Shown here: in pieces, positions 1-7,505 of the stretch
Layout of the letters: every line of letters begins with the position of its first letter
Position numbering within the stretch: the stretch's first letter is position 1
From: JBJKPP01 sp046706145
GTDB taxonomy: Bacteria > Bacteroidota > Ignavibacteria > Ignavibacteriales > Ignavibacteriaceae
NCBI GenBank assembly: GCA_046706145.1
Contig: JBJKPP010000178.1
Coordinates: 1 to 13,029 of the forward strand
Direction of reading: 5' to 3'
DNA length: 13,029 bases
Translations under genes and position numbers: made by a program
The notes under the pieces: generated by a model
What the model saw: the letters and a program-made list of their open reading frames with translations, nothing else
What the model was told of the DNA's origin: nothing
The model's database searches: none

Positions 1-255
1 TCTTTATTAAAAATCACTTTTGCTAAAACCTTAGCAAGTTGTTCTATTATTCGCATTATAAAATCCTGGCGTATCATAACATGTTAAATTTTACCATAAA
101 ATTTCGAGTTACAATTGCACTCACACATAATATAAACTAAGATGAATAAATTAAGAGGGGATAATACATGAAAGGTTAAAAAAAGTGTTAGACAGTTACT
201 ACGATTAATTACTTATGAATTAATTTGTGTTAGATTCGACATTCAGATAACATTT

Positions 256-513
256 CTAGGCTCTTAACCTGCTGGCAGAACTCAATTTATAATATAAATT
301 TATCAACGCGCCAAGTGATGTCATAGAATTTAAGATTGTAAAAACACTATCGTGTAATGAAATCGCATATATCGTTAGAGAGATGCTCCCAATTAAATTA
401 AGAATTAGGAAGAATAAATTGATAGTGCAATCTTTTTCTTTTATTGTTTGTACAGTTTGTGGAATCCAACCCATTGCCAATGCAAGCAATCCTGCAATGC
501 CGATATATTCCAT
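256..513 (-). CDS. SemiSWEET/PQ-loop small membrane protein (putative sugar transporter)
   Basis: This 85-residue hydrophobic protein has three predicted membrane helices (about residues 4-23, 33-52 and 57-76). That is the size and topology of bacterial SemiSWEETs, which dimerise to move sugars across the inner membrane by facilitated diffusion. The signature Pro-Gln pair is at P18-Q19, in the context GWIPQTVQTIKEK at the end of helix 1. Asn62 in helix 3 aligns by eye with the sugar-contacting Asn of characterised SemiSWEETs. The Trp usually found in helix 2 before the I-Y pair appears to be Leu46, so transport of an ordinary mono- or disaccharide is uncertain. An AAGGAA ribosome site (525-530) lies 11 nt before the ATG. 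The gene follows the oxidoreductase on the same strand after 84 bp, which suggests co-transcription and a sugar-related role. A less likely alternative is a stand-alone protein resembling the lipid-A-disaccharide-synthase N-terminal domain, a related fold. Confidence 0.75.
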   Translation of the reverse strand: MEYIGIAGLLALAMGWIPQTVQTIKEKDCTINLFFLILNLIGSISLTIYAISLHDSVFTILNSMTSLGALINLYYKLSSASRLRA

Positions 514-597
514 ATAATTTTACGTTCCTTTTTAATTTTCCCTATTTTAAAGATAATCTATTTGATAAATAATTTCCTAATTGCTCAATTACAATTT

Positions 598-1596
598 TCA
601 GAGCTTATCTAAATCAATCCATGTATTGGCTTTAGAGCTTTCTCTAATCGCATCTATCACTTTCATATTGGCAATTCCGTCTTCAAACGAAGTAGGGACG
701 TCCGTATCATCTAAGATCGCTTTGGAAAACAAATCACCTTGAATAGTATATTGATTACATATTTCAAAGGAAATTTCTTCCGGATCTGAATCTGTTTGAA
801 CTGTAATTTTAGCCGGAGTTTCAGGTGCAGGAGTAAACGGGAAGTCTATTCTAATTTTTCCCTTTGTACCAATTATTTCAGCAAATTGGTGAAATCTTAA
901 TTGCGTAGAACATGAAATGTTAGCAGCACCATCTTTAAATTCCAGCACGGCAGAGACAAATCTGTCCACTTTCATCTGTGGATCAAAATCCATAGAAGCA
1001 CAAACACGTTTAGGTTCACTCCCAAATAGAAATCGAGAGATGGATATACAATAACAACCTATATCCATAAGTCCACCACCTCCAATATCTGCCATGTTTC
1101 GGATATTTTGGGGATCAACATTATAGTACGAAAACGTAGCATGAATATTTTTTAACTCTCCAATCGTACCGGCAACAATCAATTCTTTTGTCTTCTTTAT
1201 TTGAGGATGATGTCTATACATAAAAGCTTCCATCACTTTTAACTTTGAAATTTCAGTTGCAACTTTATATAAAGTTTCGGTTTCCTTGTAATTCATTCCC
1301 AGAGGTTTTTCACACAATACATGCTTGCCAGATCTTAAAGAGCGAATGCTCCATTCTACATGCAGATGATTTGGAAGTGGAATATAAACAGCCTGAATTT
1401 CACTGTCTTTTAATAATTCTTCATATGAACCATATGCTTTGGGAATTCCTAGTTTATCCGCGGCTTTTTTTGCTTTATTATAATCCATAGAAGCAATAGT
1501 TTTGATCTCACAATATTTACCATTTTGCATTGCAGGAATTACTTTTTCAGTTCCAATTTTTGCAGTGCTAATTACGCCCCAAGAAACTTTATTCAT
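598..1596 (-). CDS. Gfo/Idh/MocA family NAD(P)-dependent oxidoreductase
   Basis: This 332-residue cytoplasmic dehydrogenase is of standard family length. An N-terminal Rossmann fold begins at residues 5-15 with a degenerate dinucleotide loop (GVISTAKIG). The hallmark CEKP is at 95-98, with Lys97 the expected catalytic lysine. It is followed by MEAFMYRHHPQ (122-132) and the GGGGLMDIGCYCI segment (172-184), whose Asp178 and Tyr182 occupy the usual active-site positions. This combination most resembles the D-xylose dehydrogenase / dimeric dihydrodiol dehydrogenase branch, which oxidises sugars, cyclitols or trans-dihydrodiols with NAD(P)+; the actual substrate cannot be read from sequence. The ATG is supported by a GGAG site (1606-1609) 9 nt upstream. 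It is the first gene of the minus-strand pair with the SemiSWEET gene and is divergent from the arylsulfotransferase cluster. The family is certain, the substrate is not. Confidence 0.93.
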   Translation of the reverse strand: MNKVSWGVISTAKIGTEKVIPAMQNGKYCEIKTIASMDYNKAKKAADKLGIPKAYGSYEELLKDSEIQAVYIPLPNHLHVEWSIRSLRSGKHVLCEKPLGMNYKETETLYKVATEISKLKVMEAFMYRHHPQIKKTKELIVAGTIGELKNIHATFSYYNVDPQNIRNMADIGGGGLMDIGCYCISISRFLFGSEPKRVCASMDFDPQMKVDRFVSAVLEFKDGAANISCSTQLRFHQFAEIIGTKGKIRIDFPFTPAPETPAKITVQTDSDPEEISFEICNQYTIQGDLFSKAILDDTDVPTSFEDGIANMKVIDAIRESSKANTWIDLDKL

Positions 1597-1795
1597 CCTT
1601 ATTTTCTCCGTTATTATAATTTTATTCGTTTAGTGTGAGCTTACAACAATTTAATTTTTCTAAAGATAACTTGATTTACTATTACTGACAAGCTATGAGG
1701 TTTATTTTCTTAGAAATATTAGTTCTATAACAATAATATGAAATGCTTGTTTTACAAATAGACATAAGAAGCACTTCTAATAGCTCCATTGCAAT

Positions 1796-1827
1796 CAAAA
1801 ATATTAAATTTAATTTTTAAACCTCAA
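1796..1827 (-). promoter_or_regulatory. candidate Bacteroidota-type promoter for the oxidoreductase/SemiSWEET pair
   Basis: Read on the minus strand, TTG (1827-1825) is followed after 21 bp by TATTTTTG (1803-1796). This matches the TTG / TAnnTTTG arrangement of Bacteroidota housekeeping promoters in both sequence and spacing. Transcription would begin near 1790, giving an untranslated leader of about 195 nt, which is long. Such AT-rich motifs arise easily by chance here. Confidence 0.33.
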
Positions 1828-2011
1828 TGGTGTTAGATGAGTCAAATAAATGTGGTCTCAAATTAATATTGGGGGAACGTATTTTTTAACAAAAAAACTC
1901 ATAAGACCATTTATTTTATACAGATACTCAATCAAAGTTAATTCAATATTGGAAAACATTTGACCGTAAAAAGTTTGTGATATTTAACCGAAATAAATAA
2001 TTTGTTAGTTA

Positions 2012-2019
2012 TATATTTG
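2012..2019 (+). promoter_or_regulatory. candidate -7 box (TATATTTG) for the arylsulfotransferase cluster
   Basis: TATATTTG is an exact match to the TAnnTTTG -7 consensus of Bacteroidota promoters and would place the transcript start near 2026, about 60 nt before the first gene. No TTG lies at the proper distance upstream, so the match is partial. An alternative is the sigma70-like TTGACC (1960-1965) with TATTTA (1981-1986), but its 15-bp spacer is short. Confidence 0.3.
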
Positions 2020-2069
2020 AAAATTCTGAACAGCGTTTACTGCTTGTTCTTTAAATAAATTAGTTCTCC

Positions 2070-2078
2070 AGGAAAGGA
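2070..2078 (+). promoter_or_regulatory. strong ribosome binding site of the first arylsulfotransferase gene
   Basis: AGGAAAGGA ends 6 nt before the ATG at 2085 and fixes that start. It is the clearest Shine-Dalgarno sequence in the window; the second and third cluster genes, the permease and polA lack a comparable one. Confidence 0.7.
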
Positions 2079-2084
2079 CGGTTT

Positions 2085-4973
2085 ATGAAAAATATTGTTT
2101 TGATTACTATTATCTTTTTTTGCGCTACTGTAAGTTCCTTAGGCCAGAAAATTATTTATACCTCACCGAAAAACAAAGCCACTTTAGTTAGCATACAATC
2201 CAAAATAATTATAAAATTAGATAAAAAAATAGATGCACAATCCATAGAAGGAAACTCGATAGTAGTTACCGGAGATAAAAGTGGTAATATTCCGGGCGAA
2301 ATTAAATTGTTAGAAGATGAAAAGACTTTGATTTTTTCTCCGACAAACAATTTTGAATCAGACGAAAATGTAATAGTTAAAGGTGAATCAAGTTTAAAAA
2401 CTGTAGATGGAAAAAATATACAACCTTTTTCATTTGAATTTACAACAACATCACTTGCTAAACCTATTGCGCTTAATCCTCTTGCGCTTATTAATGCAAA
2501 TGCCCAAAAATACACATCAAAGATAAAACAGAGGGTCACTTCATTTCCCAAGAAAATAAGTTTGAATTCGCTCCCTTCTGATTTTCCTCAATTAACGGTT
2601 GATTCAACAAACAACCCTTCTAATGGTAAAATATTTATTGCCAACTTCCCTTACGGTGCTAGTGATAGCTTAGGTTATTATTTAATGATAGTAAATAACG
2701 ATGGGACAGTAGCAAAATATAAAAAATTATCTCAACCCGCTTTCGATTTTAAGGTAGAACCAAATGGGGATTTATCTTATGCAGAGGTTCTCGTTAACTA
2801 CACTGTTTATGCAAACGTTAGATGGATAATTCTTGATACCACTTTAGCGCAGATCGATTCTTTTCAATGCGGGAATGGCTACAATGCAGATCTTCATGAT
2901 TTTGAACTACTGCCAAATGGTCATGCTTTGTTGGAGGCATATGATGCAGAACCGCTAGACATGAGTAAGGTAGTCGAGGGTGGAGATCCAAATGCAACTG
3001 TTATAGGAGGAATTATTCAAGAAGTGGATGATTCCGGCAACGTAGTTTTTCAGTGGAGAAGCTGGGATTATATTCCAATAACAGATTCATATGAAGATCT
3101 TACAACTTCCACCGTGGATTATCTTCACATGAATGCAATAGACAGAGATAATGATGGTAATATTCTAGCATCCTTTAGGCATCTTTCACAGGTCATAAAA
3201 ATAAACCGTCAGACCGGAGATGTAATGTGGAAATTAGGCGGAAAGGAAAATCAGTTTACTTTTATAAACGAACATGAATCTAATGCTCCAAATTACTTTT
3301 CGTATCAGCATGATGTTAAGCGTTTAGCCAATGGTGATATTACTTTGTTTGATAACGGCAATCAACACAGTCCTCCTTATTCACGAGCGGTAGAATACCA
3401 GCTTAATGAACAAAATAAAACAGCTACTTTAGTCTGGGAATACAGACATAATCCCGATATTTATGCTTTCGCAATGGGAACTGTGCAAAGATTGTCAAAT
3501 GGTAACACTTTAATTGGATGGGGCATCGCAAGTGCAACAAATGGTTCACCCGTATTTACCGAAGTGCATCCCGATAATTCAGTCGCTCTTGAAATGTCAT
3601 TTCCTGCTGGTGAATTATCATATAGAACGTATAAATTCCCATGGGGAAGCAAACAACCTAGGGCTACCGTAACGGAATACGAATTTTTCGAGGGGAATAC
3701 TTATTCTTTCAATCAAGGAAACGATTCAACAGGTGTAACTTTAAAGTTTGATTCACTTAATGCCGACCCGTACCCGGATGCTACAATCTCCCTTTATGGT
3801 TATTCCCCTGATCAACCGCAGTTTAGCGGCACTCCCCCATTACTAACTAGCGAATATTTCACAATGAGTGCGCAAAATATTAATACTTTTAAAGGTGAAT
3901 TTCATATTAATCTATCAGAATATCCTAAAATTATAAATCCAGGTAAGACTATTGTTTATTCCAGAGATAGCGATAGCCTGGTATTCCATTCATTACCTAC
4001 AAGCTATGATTCATCAAACAATGAGCTAATCTTTTTAGGTTCAAATTTTGGAGATTATGCATTCGGAGTTCCACAAAAAATTGATTCAGCTTACTCTCCA
4101 GTTCCTATATCGCCTGTAAATGGAGAAAAATTAGAAAGCCAAGAACCAGTGAAATTAGTCTGGGGTACACGCGGAATTGTAAAGACCTACAACCTTCAAG
4201 TTTCGACTGATTCACTTTTTAACAATATGATTGTAAATACAAGTGATCTATCATCCACCTCCTATTTAACATCAACTTTATCAAGTAATAAATATTTCTG
4301 GAGAGTAAATACAGAAAATAAGGCGGGTATCAGCAATTGGTCAAGTCCAGCAGAATTTAAGACGACTGCTCCATTTATTGACGTTACTTTCCCGAGTGGA
4401 GGAGAAATGCTGTCCCAAGACTCAATTTACATTATTAGATGGGACGACAATATCTCTGATAGCGTACGGATTGAGTTACTACAAAATAATACTCTCTTAA
4501 GTGTTATTGACAGTGGTTTAGTTTCAGCAACAAACGCATATCGGTGGCACGTTTCTTCTAATTTAACTGCTGACTCAACTTATAAAATCAAAATAGTCAG
4601 TCTCAGTAATCCTAATTTGACGGCTATGAGCAAAGGTGATTTCACTGTTATATCAGGAGTCTCTGGCATTAAATCGAGTGTTGCTACTATAAAAGCTTTT
4701 GAGCTTTATCAAAACTTCCCAAATCCTTTTAACCCATCGACAGTAATAAAATATTCAATTCCACAGGCAAGTGATGTGAATATCTCAATTTATAACGTAA
4801 TAGGACAAAAGGTTGAAACTTTGGTTAATGAATATGAAAACGAAGGGACATATGAAGTAAACTGGAATGCTTCTAACTTGTCCTCGGGAGTTTATTTCTG
4901 TTCGATTAGAGCAAAAGCTCAAAACGGTGTAAAAGAATTCTACAGTGTGAAGAAAATGATTCTGCTTAAATAG
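2085..4973 (+). CDS. secreted arylsulfotransferase-like protein with T9SS sorting domain (copy A)
   Basis: This 962-residue exported protein has a signal peptide (1-20, likely cut SLG|QK) and an SbsA/Big_5-like Ig domain (22-121). The ASST-type beta-propeller (about 165-520) includes the recurring DMSKVVEGGDPNA block and WEYRHNPDIYAFAMGTVQRL. The four residues I align by eye to the UPEC AssT active site are His271 (LHDF), His348 (LHMN), Arg365 (SFRH) and His409 (YQHD); the last would be the transiently sulfated histidine. ASSTs move sulfate from aryl sulfate donors to phenols without PAPS. Downstream come an unassigned beta-rich stretch (525-665), an FN3-like domain (672-760), a Kre9/KNH-like domain (762-855; PFIDVTFPSGGE...IRW) and the T9SS tail (872-962; YQNFPNPFNPST...KKMILLK). 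It has only two mature cysteines, Cys262 and Cys939, far apart. It is first of three paralogs, probably an operon. Acceptors and donors are unknown, and a non-catalytic propeller role cannot be excluded. Confidence 0.88.
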   Translation: MKNIVLITIIFFCATVSSLGQKIIYTSPKNKATLVSIQSKIIIKLDKKIDAQSIEGNSIVVTGDKSGNIPGEIKLLEDEKTLIFSPTNNFESDENVIVKGESSLKTVDGKNIQPFSFEFTTTSLAKPIALNPLALINANAQKYTSKIKQRVTSFPKKISLNSLPSDFPQLTVDSTNNPSNGKIFIANFPYGASDSLGYYLMIVNNDGTVAKYKKLSQPAFDFKVEPNGDLSYAEVLVNYTVYANVRWIILDTTLAQIDSFQCGNGYNADLHDFELLPNGHALLEAYDAEPLDMSKVVEGGDPNATVIGGIIQEVDDSGNVVFQWRSWDYIPITDSYEDLTTSTVDYLHMNAIDRDNDGNILASFRHLSQVIKINRQTGDVMWKLGGKENQFTFINEHESNAPNYFSYQHDVKRLANGDITLFDNGNQHSPPYSRAVEYQLNEQNKTATLVWEYRHNPDIYAFAMGTVQRLSNGNTLIGWGIASATNGSPVFTEVHPDNSVALEMSFPAGELSYRTYKFPWGSKQPRATVTEYEFFEGNTYSFNQGNDSTGVTLKFDSLNADPYPDATISLYGYSPDQPQFSGTPPLLTSEYFTMSAQNINTFKGEFHINLSEYPKIINPGKTIVYSRDSDSLVFHSLPTSYDSSNNELIFLGSNFGDYAFGVPQKIDSAYSPVPISPVNGEKLESQEPVKLVWGTRGIVKTYNLQVSTDSLFNNMIVNTSDLSSTSYLTSTLSSNKYFWRVNTENKAGISNWSSPAEFKTTAPFIDVTFPSGGEMLSQDSIYIIRWDDNISDSVRIELLQNNTLLSVIDSGLVSATNAYRWHVSSNLTADSTYKIKIVSLSNPNLTAMSKGDFTVISGVSGIKSSVATIKAFELYQNFPNPFNPSTVIKYSIPQASDVNISIYNVIGQKVETLVNEYENEGTYEVNWNASNLSSGVYFCSIRAKAQNGVKEFYSVKKMILLK

Positions 4974-5055
4974 GCATGTGACTTTTCTTTAACATATTGG
5001 TTTACTAATGGATATTTGATTTAGCTAAAAATTGAGTCTAATTCATGCGAAAGGG

Positions 5056-7461
5056 ATGAAGATTTCCACGACCCTTTTATTAGTTATTATGTTTGTTCTT
5101 ACTTTTAACTTTAAGAGTTCATTTTGTCAGGTAGGCTCATCAATTCAATACATTAGTCCTATGCCATATTCATTATATGTTTCCATACAAAATAACATTA
5201 TTATTAGGGCCAATGAAAGGTTATCGGAGTCTGATGTTGATAATAATTTGCTGAATGTATATGGTGCAAAAAGTGGAACACACCTAGGGAAGCTAATTTT
5301 GTCCAATGATCAAAGGACATTGATATTCAAACCATACGTGCCTTTTGCATATCACGAGAAAGTAAACGTAAGATTGGAAGAAGGATTAAGAACGATATAT
5401 GGAGATAAGATAGATACTCTTAACTTTTGGTTCCAAACATGCAAATATCTAAGCACTACCAATCAAGACTATTTTATTAATAACGAGCAATCCATATTAA
5501 AACAAGCAAACATTTCTTCTTCAAATCTATCAAATCATGCTACTGTAAACTATCCCGTGCCAATAATTACTACTTCTATTGATCCATCACCTGGCTATAT
5601 TTTTACAGCTCCTTCTGATTATTTGATGATCTTGGATAATGATGGAGTGCCCGTTTTTTATAGGACTGTGGCGGGAAATCCCTACGATTTTACATTGCAA
5701 CCAGATGGAGAATTGACATATTTCTTATATCCTACAGAGTGTTATGGTATGGACAGTTCATATAATGTAATTAATCAATTTAATACTGCTAATGGTTTTG
5801 CTGTTGATGTTCATGACCTAATAGTTCAACCTAATGGACATTATTTTATATTAGGGAAAAGATTAGTGGAAGTCGATATGAGTAAGATTGTTGCAGGAGG
5901 TGACACTTCCGCAGAGATTATCGATATGGCTCTTCAGGAGTTTGATTCTACAAACGACCTTATTTTTCAATGGGATGCTTTAAGCCATTACAATATAACT
6001 GATGCAGACACTGAAGTGGATTTGAGTCAACACGAAATAGATTTTGTTCATTTGAATTCAATTGCAATAGATACGGATAGTAACATAATATTGTCAGCCA
6101 GAAATTTAGACGAAATAACTAAAATAGATCATAATACAGGTAATATCATTTGGCGGTTCGGCGGGAAAAACAATCAGTTTAAGTTCCTGAATGATGATTT
6201 GGGATTTTCACGTCAACATGATGCAAAAATGATGAAGAATGGCGACATAAGCATTTTTGACAACGGTGTCTATCATGTTCCCCGCTTTTCAAGCTTCGTA
6301 GAATATAGACTAGATACAACGAACATGACTGCTACTCTCATAAATAGATACACGCATAACCACGGTGTTTTTGGAATTACGGAAGGCGATGTGCAAGAGC
6401 TTCCTAATGGGAATAAATTTATTGGCTGGGGTGAGACCGGAAACCCTGCAGTGACAGAGATAGGACAAAATGATTCTATAGAATATGAAATGGGTTTCCC
6501 TACACTATATAGTAGCTACCGTTCATTTCGATTTCATTGGCAAACAAATTTATTTTCTACTAATGTTGACTCTTTGGACTTCGGGAAAGTTGCATACGGT
6601 GATTCCTCAGTTAGGTCAGTTATTCTATTCAACCCACACGATAGCTCGATAACAATCAATCAGTTTTATGGCAAAGAGACTTCTTATTCAGTAATGAATA
6701 AATTGCCACTAACAATTCCTGGGAAAGATACGGCAATTATCAAAGTTCAATTTAAACCCCCAAAACATGGAATCTTTCAAGAAAGATTGAACATACGACA
6801 CCTTGGCACTGGCGAACTTATAGCAAGACAAATAGATTTAACTGGATCAACTATTAAACAACCCACTCAAATTAATCAACCGACAGATTTAGTGGCCAAA
6901 GCAATTAATAACAGTGAAATTAGAATTTCATGGGTAGATAATTCTAATAATGAAGATGGTTTCATTATCGAAAGAAAAAATGGAGACTCGTTAAGCACAA
7001 ACGATTTCATTATTATAGATACAAGTGGCACAAATGATACTACATACTTTGATAAAAATGTCAGTGATTCTACTAAATATACTTATAAGATATATGCATA
7101 TAACATAGATACCGTTTCCACATTCAGTAATTTGGCAGAGGCAGAAATCATTACGTCTATTATGAAAAACAATTTGTTGCCTATAAGTTTTGCACTTTAT
7201 CAAAATTATCCTAATCCATTTAATCCTTCTACTGTCATTAGCTATTCAATACCTGTGGAAAGTCACGTGAAAATTGAAATTTTCAATGCAATAGGTCAAA
7301 AGTTAGATGTTATAGTTGATATATTTCAAAAAGCTGGACAGCATGAAGTAAAGTGGAATGCAGCAAACATGTCTTCGGGGATTTATTTCTTTTCCATAAA
7401 AGCTTATGGTATTAATGGTAAAAATTATTTCCAAGTTAAAAAGATGATTCTTCTAAAATAA
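5056..7461 (+). CDS. secreted arylsulfotransferase-like protein with T9SS sorting domain (copy B)
   Basis: This 801-residue paralog begins 82 bp after copy A. I chose the ATG at 5056 because it opens directly on a signal peptide (MKISTTLLLVIMF..., likely cut SFC|QV at 24) and gives nearly the same length as copy C. An in-frame TTG at 5032 would add eight residues. Domains: Big_5-like Ig (30-127); ASST propeller (about 165-498) with His253 (VHDL), His332 (VHLN), Arg349 (SARN) and His388 (RQHD) as the candidate catalytic set; ASPM/SPD-2/Hydin-like Ig domain (498-600; SLDFGKV...IKVQFKP); FN3 (605-697; ISWVDNSNNEDGFIIER); T9SS tail (713-801; YQNYPNPFNPST...KKMILLK). The cysteine in the signal end does not form a lipobox. 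The mature cysteines Cys129 and Cys229 are not near the active site. Domain order matches copy C and not copy A. The family is well supported; the substrate is unknown. Confidence 0.87.
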   Translation: MKISTTLLLVIMFVLTFNFKSSFCQVGSSIQYISPMPYSLYVSIQNNIIIRANERLSESDVDNNLLNVYGAKSGTHLGKLILSNDQRTLIFKPYVPFAYHEKVNVRLEEGLRTIYGDKIDTLNFWFQTCKYLSTTNQDYFINNEQSILKQANISSSNLSNHATVNYPVPIITTSIDPSPGYIFTAPSDYLMILDNDGVPVFYRTVAGNPYDFTLQPDGELTYFLYPTECYGMDSSYNVINQFNTANGFAVDVHDLIVQPNGHYFILGKRLVEVDMSKIVAGGDTSAEIIDMALQEFDSTNDLIFQWDALSHYNITDADTEVDLSQHEIDFVHLNSIAIDTDSNIILSARNLDEITKIDHNTGNIIWRFGGKNNQFKFLNDDLGFSRQHDAKMMKNGDISIFDNGVYHVPRFSSFVEYRLDTTNMTATLINRYTHNHGVFGITEGDVQELPNGNKFIGWGETGNPAVTEIGQNDSIEYEMGFPTLYSSYRSFRFHWQTNLFSTNVDSLDFGKVAYGDSSVRSVILFNPHDSSITINQFYGKETSYSVMNKLPLTIPGKDTAIIKVQFKPPKHGIFQERLNIRHLGTGELIARQIDLTGSTIKQPTQINQPTDLVAKAINNSEIRISWVDNSNNEDGFIIERKNGDSLSTNDFIIIDTSGTNDTTYFDKNVSDSTKYTYKIYAYNIDTVSTFSNLAEAEIITSIMKNNLLPISFALYQNYPNPFNPSTVISYSIPVESHVKIEIFNAIGQKLDVIVDIFQKAGQHEVKWNAANMSSGIYFFSIKAYGINGKNYFQVKKMILLK

Positions 7462-7505
7462 TTTCAAATATAATATTTATGAATCTCTAAATCCTAGAAT
7501 TAAAC

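Larger units (their letters stand above)
1597..2084. other. 488-bp divergent intergenic region
   Basis: This AT-rich region lies between the outward-facing oxidoreductase and the first arylsulfotransferase gene. The only ATG-initiated reading frames I find are about 20 codons or shorter, with no recognisable content. No tRNA, large inverted repeat or mobile-element end is visible. It holds promoter-like boxes for both directions (listed separately), a TTGACC hexamer at 1960-1965, and a loose ATATTGG repeat at about 1867-1873 and 1946-1952. The length is generous for two promoters, so an operator or a small RNA is possible but nothing specific supports one. Confidence 0.6.

Noticed and set aside
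20..37. Perfect 7-bp inverted repeat TTGCTAA / TTAGCAA with a 4-nt loop near the window start.
   Set aside because: It has no adjoining gene end in the window and no T run on either side, so I cannot assign it as a terminator.
185..234. GTGTTAGA repeated at 185-192 and 227-234, flanking an ATTAATT/AATTAAT hairpin (204-224) downstream of the SemiSWEET stop.
   Set aside because: An 8-mer repeat and a stem of only A/T pairs are expected by chance in such AT-rich DNA. The T run on the minus strand lies too far from the stem for an intrinsic terminator.
1827..1889. A 20-codon ATG frame in the intergenic region.
   Set aside because: No ribosome site, no hydrophobic or other recognisable pattern, and no evidence beyond an open frame.
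2156..2551. 131-codon open frame on the minus strand inside copy A, and similar antisense or out-of-phase frames at 3461-3652, 6991-7203, 8803-9009, 10381-10650 and 11191-11508.
   Set aside because: Each lies within a well-supported gene and its translation has no recognisable family or signal; these are by-products of the coding frame.
5110..5130. Cysteine at the end of the copy B signal peptide suggesting a lipoprotein.
   Set aside because: The residues before it (SSF) do not fit a lipobox, and the paralogs have ordinary signal peptidase I sites at the same place.
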